A stretch of DNA of 64,000 bases from assembly GCF_023712425.1 (NCBI RefSeq), contig NZ_JAMAYG010000001.1, positions 744,001-808,000 of the forward strand, given 5' to 3'. This document shows, piece after piece, positions 9,515-19,385 of this stretch. Origin of the DNA: Rothia sp. P100 (GTDB lineage: Bacteria; Actinomycetota; Actinomycetes; Actinomycetales; Micrococcaceae). The position numbers and the translations under genes are program-made. How positions within the stretch are numbered: position 1 is the first letter of the stretch; each line of letters begins with the position of its first letter. The notes below the pieces were generated by a model, which had not been told where the DNA came from, made no database searches, and worked only from the letters and a program-made list of their open reading frames with translations.

Positions 9515-9587
9515 TGCCCCCGATACGATTCGAACGTACGACACCCGCTTTAGGAGAGCGGTGCTCTATCCCCTGAGCTACGAGGGC
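9515..9587 (-). tRNA. tRNA-Arg (anticodon CCU)
   Basis: The minus strand folds as a 73-nt cloverleaf: acceptor GCCCTCG with CGGGGGC, D arm GCTC...GAGC, anticodon stem CCGCT/AGCGG with loop CTCCTAA, and T arm GTACG TTCGAAT CGTAT. The anticodon CCU reads AGG, arginine. The CCA end is not encoded. Confidence 0.95.
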
Positions 9588-9651
9588 AAGTATTTGAAGG
9601 TTAGCTCTAGAACTTTTAGTGCCAGAACCTCCCCAAGTTTACACTAAAACC

Positions 9652-10629
9652 ATGGCCCTTCTCATTGACCCTGCCCGCTGGCCAGCCCACGGCACTGTTT
9701 TCTCCCACCTTATTTCTGATAGTAGTCTGCAGGAACTCCATTCCTTTGCCCGCGCTCAGGGAATCAGCGAACGCACCTTCGACCGGGACCACTACGATGT
9801 GCCAGCCCACCTTTGCCCGCAACTCATCGACGCTGGTGCGCAACCGGTCAGCGGCAGCGAGCTAACTCGTAGATTGCACGCCAGTGGCCTGAGAGTGCCA
9901 CTCAAGGAACGCCCCGAAAAAATTAGAAAGGGGCTACTGGTTCGCTGGGGAACACTTGCACCGGGTGCTGAACAGCTGGGCGAAGACATACTAGACCGTT
10001 GGCAAGAGCCCCACCGGGCCTACCATAACAGCGCTCACCTGTTAGAAATGCTGGGTCATGCAACTTACCTGGCAGGCAACGATAAGCTACCCCGCGCCGC
10101 CCTTCTGGCGATATGGCTGCACGATGTGATCTATGAAGGGAAACCGGGGGCAGACGAAGAGGCATCGGCGACCTACGCACGCCACCAACTAGCCCGCCAC
10201 CGCGTAGCAGGCGAAGGAGAGATAGAAGCAGTAGCCTGCCTCATTGAAGCAACTGCGGCGCACCAGCCCCCGCAGGCTCAGGAGGTCTTGCAGAGGGCAG
10301 GTATCAGTCAGGAGCACTGGAAGATTTTCTTTGATGCAGACCTTGCGATTCTGGCAGCAAAGACCGCTCGTTACCGGCGTTACACTACAGGCGTGCGGCA
10401 GGAATATTCACGCGTGAGTGATGATGACTTCAGGCAGGGCCGCGCACAGGTCTTGCAAGAGCTACTAGAACGTCCCAGCATTTTTACAACCCGGCTAGGA
10501 CGTAGTTCCTGGGAGGCGAGAGCACGGGAGAATATAGCGGCAGAGCTGAAAGAGCTTACTTACTCTGGACGCCCTTGCGAGCTTTCCGGCGAGAGTAAAG
10601 CACCCGAGAGACAACAAGACCCAGAATGA
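9652..10629 (+). CDS. DUF4031 - HD-type hydrolase fusion protein
   Basis: From ATG 9652 the product is 325 aa. Residues 1-75 are a DUF4031 domain (MALLIDPARWPAHGTVFSHL, then FDRDHYDVP). Residues about 120-300 are a predicted metal-dependent HD-like phosphohydrolase with metal ligands in YHNSAHLLEM (His), IWLHDVIYE (His-Asp) and a late DADLAIL acidic site. Such HD proteins resemble nucleotide or nucleoside phosphate hydrolases. The two parts are often separate neighbouring genes, so the fusion hints at joint action. Its 3' end overlaps the next, convergent gene by 74 bp. Confidence 0.8.
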   Translation: MALLIDPARWPAHGTVFSHLISDSSLQELHSFARAQGISERTFDRDHYDVPAHLCPQLIDAGAQPVSGSELTRRLHASGLRVPLKERPEKIRKGLLVRWGTLAPGAEQLGEDILDRWQEPHRAYHNSAHLLEMLGHATYLAGNDKLPRAALLAIWLHDVIYEGKPGADEEASATYARHQLARHRVAGEGEIEAVACLIEATAAHQPPQAQEVLQRAGISQEHWKIFFDADLAILAAKTARYRRYTTGVRQEYSRVSDDDFRQGRAQVLQELLERPSIFTTRLGRSSWEARARENIAAELKELTYSGRPCELSGESKAPERQQDPE

Positions 10630-10795
10630 TGCCGATACCGCCAGTGATAGAAACCCACATAGCCGCGTGACCCACAAAAAGCGCCACCAGTAGCCCGGCA
10701 ATAATGCCGGGAACCGCCCCGGCAACCATGCCAACCGCCATGTAGGTGAACTCTTGATCTGATGAGCTGGTGGGTGATTCAAACTGTGGTGCCAT
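10556..10795 (-). CDS. small two-helix membrane protein
   Basis: A 79-aa protein with a polar, Ser/Thr-rich N-terminus, two Gly/Ala-rich hydrophobic segments (about residues 19-42 and 46-66) and a basic cytoplasmic tail RRKARKG. No family is recognised. The start ATG has AGAGGGC directly before it. Overlap with the end of the convergent HD gene is tolerated because the overlap covers only the soluble tail of each. Confidence 0.6.
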   Translation of the reverse strand: MAPQFESPTSSSDQEFTYMAVGMVAGAVPGIIAGLLVALFVGHAAMWVSITGGIGIILGLVVSRVLYSRRKARKGVQSK

Positions 10796-10885
10796 GCCCT
10801 CTATCCTACCGGCGTCCGCGTAGCGCCATAAACTACTTCACCGCTGAGCTAAACATCGCCCACGGTTCCTTAGAGGGTATAAAAA

Positions 10886-10913
10886 TGCGCCCCAGCTGGT
10901 CGTCTGGTGCGCA
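10886..10913 (-). terminator. terminator of the NlpC/P60 transcript
   Basis: On the minus strand TGCGCACCAG and CTGGGGCGCA form a 10-bp stem with one mismatch, followed by TTTTTATA. A second small hairpin with a GAAA-type loop lies immediately upstream at 10917-10932. The 137 bp between the gene's stop and this site holds nothing else I can name. Confidence 0.8.
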
Positions 10914-11050
10914 TCTGCAAACGAAAGTTTGCGGTGCCTCTACCTTGTGTGTGGTGAGGAAGTCTGCGGGTTAGTTCTTGAGCGTTGCGAGCCGACCAGG
11001 CAACACCCGTGGAGTACTAGCGAGCTAGCACAACCCTAAACAGGTAAGGT

Positions 11051-11683
11051 CTAGAGACCTGCAACGGTGTAGTAACCGTCAACGGGCATCATGCCGCCAC
11101 CATCGACTGAGGTCAGCTGGGTGCCTTGTGAGGGGTTCAGCGCGCTGATCATCTGGCCGTTACCAACGTAGATGCCTACGTGGTTGTAACCGTTGGTGAA
11201 GACGATGTCACCGGGCTGGGGGTTTGAGGTGGGGACCAGTTCGGTTGCCATGGTGAAGGTGTAGGGGGTCAGTGAGATACCGGCCTGAGCGAAGACGTAG
11301 GAAACGAAGCCTGAGCAGTCCCAAGCCTTGTAGCCCTTGCCGCCCCAAACGTAAGCGCCGCCGATGCCGTCCTGAGCTGCTGCGAGAACGGTTGCACGAG
11401 CGCTAGAGAGGTCAGCGGGGAGCTCTGCGGAGTCGGTTGACTGGGTGCTGACGGTTGAAGTGGTTTCAACAACGGCTGAGCTCTGGGTGTAGTCCCATGA
11501 GGTGGTTGCTGAGTAGTCCCATGAGGTGGTGGTTGCTGAGTAGTCAGTCAGTGAAGGAGCTGAGTAGGAGGGAGCTGAAACTTCAGCTGCAGCAAAAGCG
11601 TTAGCAGGAGCAACGGAAGCTGCCAGAAGGGCACCTGAGGCTGCTACGATACCTGCGTTACGTACGATGTTTGACTTAGTCAT
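11051..11683 (-). CDS. secreted NlpC/P60 peptidoglycan endopeptidase
   Basis: A 210-aa exported cell-wall hydrolase. A Sec signal peptide (NIVRNAG then an Ala-rich core ending APANAFA) is followed by a Ser/Thr/Tyr-rich linker holding two near-identical SWDYSATT units, and a C-terminal NlpC/P60 domain with catalytic Cys in WDCSGFVS, His in YNHVGIYVG and a later polar residue. Such enzymes cut D-Glu-diamino acid bonds of the stem peptide in cell separation. ATG 11683 is chosen for GGAG and the signal peptide; a 22-residue longer reading would run into the riboswitch. Expression is probably set by that riboswitch and an upstream repeat site. Confidence 0.92.
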   Translation of the reverse strand: MTKSNIVRNAGIVAASGALLAASVAPANAFAAAEVSAPSYSAPSLTDYSATTTSWDYSATTSWDYTQSSAVVETTSTVSTQSTDSAELPADLSSARATVLAAAQDGIGGAYVWGGKGYKAWDCSGFVSYVFAQAGISLTPYTFTMATELVPTSNPQPGDIVFTNGYNHVGIYVGNGQMISALNPSQGTQLTSVDGGGMMPVDGYYTVAGL

Positions 11684-11694
11684 GATGTTCTTTC

Positions 11695-11850
11695 TCCATT
11701 GCCTCACGAGGTAAGCTGTCGGGTTCGAGCATGAAGGTCGCTCGGTCACTTCTTATAGGTGACTTAACCCCAAGGACTCTCTCTTTGAGTGAGCCCGGTA
11801 AGGTGGGTCCCCCGCTCCTGCCATATGATTTATTTGCATTTCCTCCGACG
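11695..11850 (-). ncRNA. c-di-AMP riboswitch (ydaO/yuaA type)
   Basis: The minus strand carries the hallmark segments of this class in order: GGCAGGAGCGGGGGACCCA (11807-11825), GGGGTTAAGT, and CGAACCCGACAGCTTACCTC ending near 11703. It lies just before an NlpC/P60 wall hydrolase, the classic actinobacterial target. In known cases c-di-AMP binding turns expression off. The outer limits are approximate because the P1 stem was not modelled. Confidence 0.88.
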
Positions 11851-11917
11851 CGGTGGCAGGACTAGGCGGATGCTGCGTCGATGGGTGCCGTACGACCAGT
11901 AGTTGGCACGGAATAGA

Positions 11918-11946
11918 ACATTACACACCGCAACTCCAATTGTCAC
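11918..11946 (-). promoter_or_regulatory. promoter of the NlpC/P60 gene
   Basis: On the minus strand, -35 GTGACA (11941-11946) and -10 TAATGT (11918-11923) are 17 bp apart. This would start a leader of about 230 nt containing the riboswitch. Confidence 0.55.
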
Positions 11947-11958
11947 GTTTTGGTCACG
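11942..11958. promoter_or_regulatory. GTCACG direct repeat, MtrA-like site
   Basis: GTCACG occurs twice, 11 bp apart (GTCACGTTTTGGTCACG), overlapping the -35 of the wall hydrolase promoter. Directly repeated GT-AC hexamers one helical turn apart are the type of site bound by actinobacterial MtrA at wall-hydrolase genes; the assignment is inference. Confidence 0.45.
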
Positions 11959-11989
11959 AAAAATGGGTGGGCGTGGCTTTTAAGTAAGC

Positions 11990-12213
11990 AGGGTTATCTT
12001 TTGGGAGATGCCAAGCAGGCTCCCAGCAAACATTGCGAGAGTTTAAAAAAATGCCTCTGACAAGAGGGTTTATTGGTTTGCTGCACCACTTAAAAGGGCA
12101 CCTTCCCTGACCTTACGCGCTATCACCCAGCTTAACGCACGTGCTGAGAAGCCTGTCACTTGACCCCCTTGCGGCACAGCGCGAGGTGTACTGATAACGA
12201 AGAGGTAACAAAG
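11990..12213. other. gene-free spacer between NlpC promoter and dtxR terminator
   Basis: I see no open frame with a ribosome site, no tRNA and no strong hairpin in this stretch. It appears to be upstream region of the wall hydrolase gene. Confidence 0.5.
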
Positions 12214-12241
12214 AAGGGCACCGGCGATGACCGGTGCCCTT
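12214..12241 (-). terminator. terminator after dtxR-family gene
   Basis: Perfect 11-bp stem AAGGGCACCGG with a CGATGA loop; on the minus strand it is followed by CTTTGTT. Confidence 0.85.
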
Positions 12242-12258
12242 GCAGTGTGATCAGTTTG

Positions 12259-12951
12259 TTATCGCTTCACGACAATCGACTCAGCCACCTCGGCGTTGAG
12301 AGTAAGTGCCTGTTCCTCCCCGTCAGCGTGTACCACCACTGAGCCGTCGCGGTTGCCCAGAATTGACACGGTTGCCCCGTAGATGATGCCAGCGTCCCCC
12401 AGCATCTTCAATAGGTCGATATCGGTCTGTAAGAACTCGGGCAGTCGAGAGATGGTGAATCTGTCGTCCTCACTAGAGTCCTTGCCCGCGATGGACATGG
12501 TTACGGTGCGTCCATCATTCTGGTCGCTTTCAGCTCCCAACTGCTCCAGACCGGGAATGGCATTGCCATACGGGGAGAACTTGGGGTTGTTGAGCAGTTC
12601 TAACAAGCGGCGCTCGACCCGCTCGCTCATCACGTGCTCCCAGCGGCAAGCTTCTTCATGGATGTATTCGAGATCAAGACCGATGATGTCGGAGAGCAGG
12701 CGCTCAGCCAGGCGGTGCTTGCGCATCACCTCAACCGCCTTCTGGCGCCCGTCGTAGGTGAGGCGGAGGGAGCGGTCTACTTCAACGGTGAGCAAGCCGT
12801 GGCGCTCCATGCGGGCCACAGTCTGCGAAACGGTGGGACCAGAATGATCCAGACGCTCGGCGATACGAGCTCGCATAGGAGTGATACCCTCTTCTTCGAG
12901 CTCAAGTACGGTACGAAGGTACATTTCAGTAGTATCAATCAAGTCTGTCAT
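12259..12951 (-). CDS. dtxR: DtxR/IdeR-family metal-dependent repressor
   Basis: A 230-aa full-length regulator with the three DtxR domains: an N-terminal winged helix (TEMYLRTVLELEEEG, recognition helix around HSGPTVSQTVARMER), a metal-binding dimerisation domain with the ligand cluster HKHRLAERLL, EEACRWEHVMSE, and a C-terminal SH3-like FeoA domain (SILGNRDGSVVV). These proteins bind Fe(II) or Mn(II) and repress metal uptake genes. The presence of the FeoA domain favours the iron-sensing IdeR/DtxR branch. It is transcribed alone. Confidence 0.93.
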   Translation of the reverse strand: MTDLIDTTEMYLRTVLELEEEGITPMRARIAERLDHSGPTVSQTVARMERHGLLTVEVDRSLRLTYDGRQKAVEVMRKHRLAERLLSDIIGLDLEYIHEEACRWEHVMSERVERRLLELLNNPKFSPYGNAIPGLEQLGAESDQNDGRTVTMSIAGKDSSEDDRFTISRLPEFLQTDIDLLKMLGDAGIIYGATVSILGNRDGSVVVHADGEEQALTLNAEVAESIVVKR

Positions 12952-14397
<1,446 letters not shown>

Positions 14398-14410
14398 CAC
14401 TCAACAGCCA

Positions 14411-14470
14411 ACATCTAGAAAGGGCGCCTCACCGAACTTTTAAGTTCGGTGAGGCGCCCTTTCTAGATGT
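14411..14470. terminator. 29-bp perfect hairpin, bidirectional terminator
   Basis: Positions 14411-14439 and 14442-14470 are exact reverse complements over 29 bp with only TT between them, placed between the convergent serC and MFS genes. The stem core is GC-rich and flanked by T/A tracts on both sides. Confidence 0.85.
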
Positions 14471-14487
14471 ATAGATTGGAGAGGGCC

Positions 14488-15861
14488 CTAGCGAGGCTGC
14501 TGGATCTCGATAGCAGCGGTAACCGGCGGAGCTTCATCCACAGCCTCTAGCTCTTCGGGCTCAGGCTGGCGAGGGCGGAGCACCAGCCGGGTGCGTGAAT
14601 CGCGGTCATAGGCAACGTGCAGGTGCTTGTACTTCATAATCCAAATGAGCCCCAGCAGTGTGGCAGCAAAACCTGCAGCAGAGGCCACACCCAACCCCCA
14701 ACGGGCGCCGAAGACATCGTTGACCATGCCCACCAGAGGCGAGCCAATAGGCGTACCACCGATGAAAACGGCCATATAAATGCTCATAACACGGCCTCGC
14801 ATCTCGGGCTCTGTCGTGACCTGCACATAGGCATTAGCCGAGGTGATAATGGTCAGCGCCATGAGCCCCAGAGGAACCAGAGCAAGTGCAAAGAACCAGA
14901 TATTGGGTGCTAGGGCGGCGAGCGCAGTGGTGATGCCGAAACCGAAGCAGGAGGCGAACATGAAGCGCATGCGCGGGACGTCCCGCCGGGCTGCCAGCAG
15001 GGTACCTGCGACTGAGCCGATCGCGACCACTGAGTTCAGGACGCCGAATTCCCCGGCTCCCTGCCCAAATTCGGTGGTGGCCATAGCAGCAATATTGAGC
15101 GCGGTGTTCAGCCCGAAGGTGCCGATAAGGAAGGCAGAGACCATCACGATCATGATATCTGGCCGCTGTTTGAGGTAACTCAGCCCATCGCGCATACGGC
15201 TATTGGCTTTGGACGAGCGGGGCAGCTGGCGTAGCTCCTTCTCGCGAATAGTGCAGATAGCTGCAATCATAGCGACAAAGGTGAGAGTGTTGAGTAGGAA
15301 GACCGGGCCGGTGCCCACCAGAACCACCAGTAGGCCAGCCACTGCTGGGCCTATCATGCGGGCGGTGTTAAAGGACATAGAGTTCAGCGCCACCGCGTTG
15401 GGCAGATCGCGATCAGAGACTAGCTCAGAAACAAAAGTGGAGCGTACCGGCGAATCAAGGGCACCCACCACACCCAGAGCCAAGGCAAAGAGGTAAACGT
15501 GCCAGATTTCTACGTACCCAGAAAGCACCAGGGCACCGAGCCCCACAGCCAGCAGGGCCATGATGCTCTGCGTCCAGAGAAGAATTTTGCGCCGGTCCCC
15601 TCGGTCGGCCAGCACACCTGCGTAAGGGGCAAGAAAGAGGGGCGGGGCGAACTGCAGAGCAATGACGATACCCATTTGGGTGGAATCGTGATCAGAAAGA
15701 TCATTGAAAACCAACCAGTCCTGGGCGGTGCGCTGCATCCAGGTGCCAATATTTGAAACCAGAGCACCGATAAACCAGATGCGATAATTTAGGATCCACA
15801 GTGACCGAAAGGTCCTGGGTTTACCGGTGACGGCGCGCGGGCCGCCGCGTTCTACTCTCAC
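14488..15861 (-). CDS. major facilitator superfamily exporter (EntS-like)
   Basis: A 457-aa MFS protein of the MFS_3/EntS group. It has about 12 hydrophobic segments, the loop 2-3 motif GVLADRGDRRKILL, and the helix 5 region FNTARMIGPAVAGLL. The last 45 residues form an acidic, Pro/Glu-rich cytoplasmic tail. Relatives export siderophores, drugs or other small molecules; no neighbouring gene narrows the substrate. Start is GTG 15861. Confidence 0.88.
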   Translation of the reverse strand: MRVERGGPRAVTGKPRTFRSLWILNYRIWFIGALVSNIGTWMQRTAQDWLVFNDLSDHDSTQMGIVIALQFAPPLFLAPYAGVLADRGDRRKILLWTQSIMALLAVGLGALVLSGYVEIWHVYLFALALGVVGALDSPVRSTFVSELVSDRDLPNAVALNSMSFNTARMIGPAVAGLLVVLVGTGPVFLLNTLTFVAMIAAICTIREKELRQLPRSSKANSRMRDGLSYLKQRPDIMIVMVSAFLIGTFGLNTALNIAAMATTEFGQGAGEFGVLNSVVAIGSVAGTLLAARRDVPRMRFMFASCFGFGITTALAALAPNIWFFALALVPLGLMALTIITSANAYVQVTTEPEMRGRVMSIYMAVFIGGTPIGSPLVGMVNDVFGARWGLGVASAAGFAATLLGLIWIMKYKHLHVAYDRDSRTRLVLRPRQPEPEELEAVDEAPPVTAAIEIQQPR

Positions 15862-15968
15862 GTAACGTGTTCTCTTTCAGGTTGCGTAGCTCATTCAGCT
15901 CTAGTTCATCTTCTATCCATCCTAGAACGATGTGCAGTACTGCACCAGAGGCCACCCTGCCTTAAGCG

Positions 15969-16499
15969 TCAAGCTTCCTGAGTTTGTTCATGCTCTCCAC
16001 CCTCAAACTCATCGGCGCCCTCGCCGTCACCATCGTAATCCTCAGAGCTCTTGTGATCTTCAGGCAAAACGCGATCCGCCCAGGGCACCCACGCAGGAGC
16101 TAGCAGAGCGTCGTCACCGGGCAGCAAGCCAATTTCGCATACCGTAGCCACCTTAGAACGGGGCGCGCGAGAGAGAGTAGCAAACCAGAACCAGCCGCGA
16201 TAACCGGGCAGGGTGCACTCAAACAGGTGGGTGGTTAGGCGCTCTTCTTCACCGCGTAGGTGATGCACCGGCCCCATTGCGCTCTCAGGTGCGATATCCG
16301 CAAGAGCTGCCAGCGCCACGTCCTTGGCTTCAGCCAAGATGGTATCGACTTTGGCGGTACGACGGCGGCGCGTGCGCTCACCGAGTCGAGGCTCGCTACG
16401 CTGCTCCACCGAGGTGGCGGGTGCCGTGGTATCTAAAACCTCGGTCACTGGCGCGGTGGCACCGGGGGCGGAGAGTTCTTCTTTTACCTGTTCAGTCAT
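15969..16499 (-). CDS. DUF3027 family protein
   Basis: A 176-aa actinobacterial protein of unknown function. The conserved core is HRFxCTLPGYRGW-like, here HLFECTLPGYRGWFWFATLS, followed by VCEIGLLPGDDALLAP and WVPW. An Ala/Thr-rich N-terminus with a basic RTRRRR patch and a strongly acidic tail flank it. The core-to-tail order is normal, but the protein is shorter than many relatives of roughly 250-300 residues. Confidence 0.8.
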   Translation of the reverse strand: MTEQVKEELSAPGATAPVTEVLDTTAPATSVEQRSEPRLGERTRRRRTAKVDTILAEAKDVALAALADIAPESAMGPVHHLRGEEERLTTHLFECTLPGYRGWFWFATLSRAPRSKVATVCEIGLLPGDDALLAPAWVPWADRVLPEDHKSSEDYDGDGEGADEFEGGEHEQTQEA

Positions 16500-16607
16500 A
16501 CCCCTATTAAACAGGCTTTGGCCGCCGATTACCTACCCGGCAGGAGAGCTAGCACAGATTTTTGCTCCCACACCTGCGCCCTTGCCCTGTTTTGATACCT
16601 TAGAGCT

Positions 16608-16844
16608 ATGTCATCTGAAATTTCCGAGCTACCCTACAGCTCCCTTATTCGTACCCTGAGCATCGTAGCCGGGGTGTTCACCGTGGTAGGTACCATCAGC
16701 GGTGTCACCATGCTCCTTATGAAATGGGACCACAACAGCGCCCCGCAGATTCTCAGTGTGCTACCCATGCTCCTACTCCCCGCCGCTTTTATTTGCCTCG
16801 TGGCGGTCCTCTTCCTCGCCGTTTTACGCCGCCGGGCCTCTTAG
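16608..16844 (+). CDS. small two-helix membrane protein
   Basis: A 78-aa protein with two hydrophobic segments (about residues 16-38 and 47-71) and a short basic tail LRRRAS. No family is recognised. It lies 99 bp upstream of the response regulator and could be co-transcribed with it. Confidence 0.6.
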   Translation: MSSEISELPYSSLIRTLSIVAGVFTVVGTISGVTMLLMKWDHNSAPQILSVLPMLLLPAAFICLVAVLFLAVLRRRAS

Positions 16845-16943
16845 CTATGAGAAATATGGGCTCAACTCACTCCCGCAGCTCACATCAGGGATGCACCAGA
16901 TAGCGCCCAGCTAACACCCAGAGAAGAGGGGCACAATGGAAGG

Positions 16944-17651
16944 GTGAACACTAAAGAACCTGAAGCTAAACTCCTTGTTGTTGACGATGAGCCCAATATC
17001 CTTGAGCTCCTCGCTACCTCCCTGCGCTTTGCAGGCTTCGAGGTTGTCACCGCAACGAACGGCCGCGAAGCCCTCGATAAAGCCGAGACTGAAGCCCCCG
17101 ACCTAGCCGTACTCGACGTCATGTTGCCCGATATGGACGGCTTCACCGTCACCCGTAAGTTGCGCAGCTCAGGGCGGCTCTTCCCGGTTCTTTTCCTGAC
17201 GGCTAAAGACGACACCGAGGACAAAGTCACCGGTCTTACCGTAGGTGGTGACGACTACGTCACCAAACCCTTTAGCCTTGATGAAGTGGTGGCTCGTATC
17301 CGCGCCGTGTTGCGCCGCACGCAGCCCCATGTTGAAGAAGATTCCCGTTTGCGCGTGGATGACCTGGTGCTCGATGACGATGCCCACGAAGTTTTCCGCG
17401 GTGACCGCGAGATCGACCTCTCCCCCACCGAGTTCAAGCTGCTGCGCTACCTGATGCTTAACCCCAACAGGGTCCTTTCTAAAGCTCAGATTCTTGATCA
17501 CGTATGGGAATATGACTTCAATGGTGACGCTTCGATTGTGGAGTCCTACATCTCCTACCTCCGCCGCAAGATTGATAACGATCATGACCTGCCCCCACTG
17601 ATTCATACCAAGCGCGGCGTAGGCTACCTTTTGCGCACCAGCAAAAACTAA
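16944..17651 (+). CDS. PhoP-like OmpR-family response regulator
   Basis: A 235-aa regulator. The receiver has the acidic pair VDDE, phospho-acceptor Asp in AVLDVMLPD (about residue 57), switch Thr in FLTAK and Lys in VTKPFS. The C-terminal winged helix has LSPTEFKLLRYL, the recognition helix around GDASIVESYISYLRRKID, and RGVGYLLR. Overall wording is very close to mycobacterial PhoP (KEPEA at the start, GGDDYVTKPFSL, LDHVWEYDF). Start is GTG 16944. The kinase gene follows 18 bp on. Confidence 0.92.
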   Translation: MNTKEPEAKLLVVDDEPNILELLATSLRFAGFEVVTATNGREALDKAETEAPDLAVLDVMLPDMDGFTVTRKLRSSGRLFPVLFLTAKDDTEDKVTGLTVGGDDYVTKPFSLDEVVARIRAVLRRTQPHVEEDSRLRVDDLVLDDDAHEVFRGDREIDLSPTEFKLLRYLMLNPNRVLSKAQILDHVWEYDFNGDASIVESYISYLRRKIDNDHDLPPLIHTKRGVGYLLRTSKN

Positions 17652-17669
17652 ACGAAGGGTGATAGCGGG

Positions 17670-19160
17670 TTGAAGTCTCGTCTCTCACTGTCCCAGCTGG
17701 GTTCGCTGTCCTTGCGCACCCAGTTGGTTCTTTTAACATCCATGCTGATTGCTTTAGCTATTTCGGTCATGTCTCTGGTGGCAATCTCATCCATCCGCGC
17801 CCAGATGTTGGATCAGCTGGATGATGAAATTACCGCTAGCTACAGCTATCTAGTGACCGCCGTGTACTCGGACCAGCAGATTTCACGCACCCAGGGCACT
17901 TTCATTCCCTACGAGGCCTATCTGCTTGATAAGCAGGGTAACACCATACGTCCGGTGGCGACGCTCTCCGACGGTTCATCCTCGCCGGTGATTTCAGGGC
18001 TCACCGCAGATGTTGTGCAACGCTACAACCAGACCGCCATGACGGTTCGCTCGTCCAACGGTCCCAGCGAATGGCGTCTCATTGCCTTTCCGGTAGAGGC
18101 GACCGACCAAACTCTGGTGATTGCTGCCCCGCTCACCCAAATCAATGAAACAGTAGCCATTGTAGGGCTACTGACAGTTTTCTTTGGTGGAGCCCTGCTG
18201 CTGGCGTCCATAGCGCTCACCTGGGTGATTGTTACCCGAGCCTTTGAGCCCCTAGCCCGGGTGGAACAAACCGCCGCTCAAATTGCCGCCGGCGACCTCT
18301 CACAGCGTATCGAGAACTACAGCCCCTATAACGAGCTGGGGCATCTCACCACTTCACTAAACACCATGCTTTCTCACATTGAAGAGGCCTTTGATGCGCA
18401 GAAGCGGTCCGAGGTCAAGATGCGACGTTTTGTGGGCGATGCTTCCCATGAGCTTCGCACCCCACTGGTCTCTATTCGCGGCTATTCAGAGCTCTACCGC
18501 ATGGGGGGTTTACCCAATGCTGAGGCTATCGGTATGGCGATGAGCCGTATCGAATCTGAGTCCAAACGCATGGGGCAGCTGGTTGAGGATCTGCTCACCC
18601 TGGCACGGTTGGACGAGCGGAGGGTCGGTGAAAATGCTCGTATTGATCTGCTGAGCCTAGCCCAGGACGCCGCCAATGATGCCTTCGCCACCGCACCTGA
18701 CCGCGATATCGATGTCATCGGTCTTGAGGGTGCTGAGGCTGTTTCTGCCCCTGTATGGGGCGATGAGCAGCGCCTGCGCCAGGTCCTGGCTAACCTCATG
18801 ACCAATGCCCTGCGCTATACCCCTGAGGGAACTCCCATAGAACTTGCTGTGGGTACAGAAACCGCTCCGGATGGGACGCCGCTATCTATTATTGAAGTGC
18901 GTGACCACGGGCCCGGAATTAAGGGTGAGGACGCCCAGCGGGTGTTCGAGCGGTTCTACCGGGCCGATACCTCCCGCACCAGGGAGACCGGTGGCACCGG
19001 TTTGGGGCTCGCTATTGTTGCTGCCATCGTGGGGCAGCATGACGGCACGGTAGAGGTTCAGCGGACCGAAGGTGGCGGAGCTACTTTCGTCATTCAGTTA
19101 CCCGTCTATAGAGACCAGGGGCAGAGCAGGCCTACAACAGCAGGGATGCCCACGGTTTAA
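17670..19160 (+). CDS. PhoR-like sensor histidine kinase
   Basis: A 496-aa membrane kinase. TM1 (about 20-42) and TM2 (about 155-180) bracket an extracytoplasmic sensor of about 110 residues; then a HAMP domain, a HisKA domain with phospho-His in DASHELRTPL, and an HATPase with N-box LMTNALRYTP, G1 DHGPGI and G2 GTGLGLAIVAAI. It should phosphorylate the regulator encoded just upstream. TTG 17670 is the start, giving the short basic N-terminus typical of this group. Confidence 0.93.
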   Translation: MKSRLSLSQLGSLSLRTQLVLLTSMLIALAISVMSLVAISSIRAQMLDQLDDEITASYSYLVTAVYSDQQISRTQGTFIPYEAYLLDKQGNTIRPVATLSDGSSSPVISGLTADVVQRYNQTAMTVRSSNGPSEWRLIAFPVEATDQTLVIAAPLTQINETVAIVGLLTVFFGGALLLASIALTWVIVTRAFEPLARVEQTAAQIAAGDLSQRIENYSPYNELGHLTTSLNTMLSHIEEAFDAQKRSEVKMRRFVGDASHELRTPLVSIRGYSELYRMGGLPNAEAIGMAMSRIESESKRMGQLVEDLLTLARLDERRVGENARIDLLSLAQDAANDAFATAPDRDIDVIGLEGAEAVSAPVWGDEQRLRQVLANLMTNALRYTPEGTPIELAVGTETAPDGTPLSIIEVRDHGPGIKGEDAQRVFERFYRADTSRTRETGGTGLGLAIVAAIVGQHDGTVEVQRTEGGGATFVIQLPVYRDQGQSRPTTAGMPTV

Positions 19161-19242
19161 TCGGGAACCAGCCCTGTGGATAGGGGCATGAGGCATCTTC
19201 ATATTGCTCACCTGTTCACCAAAATTCCCTTTAAACCATCAT

Positions 19243-19272
19243 CGCCCCCGTATTCACACTAGTCCGGGGGCG
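19243..19272 (+). terminator. possible terminator of the two-component operon
   Basis: CGCCCCCG and CGGGGGCG form an 8-bp stem with a 14-nt loop, followed by a weak T-rich tail GTTGCTGT. It sits 83 bp after the kinase stop. Confidence 0.45.
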
Positions 19273-19385
19273 TTGCTGTATCCACAGCCTGCCAGCGCCA
19301 CGCACTGTAGATCCCTGCCGCCCTAAGGTTGGAAGCACAGAGCAAGCAGCTCTGATGAGTTACTACTATTCTTAGGGAGATTCCC

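Noticed and set aside
10762-10974. Open frame of 70 codons in the spacer before the NlpC/P60 gene
   Set aside because: It has low-complexity, non-protein-like composition and runs through the terminator hairpin of the opposite strand.
19165-19285. Two DnaA-box-like sequences (TGTGGATAG and GTATCCACAG)
   Set aside because: Each differs from TTATCCACA and there is no cluster, AT-rich unwinding region or dnaA/dnaN nearby, so it is not an origin.
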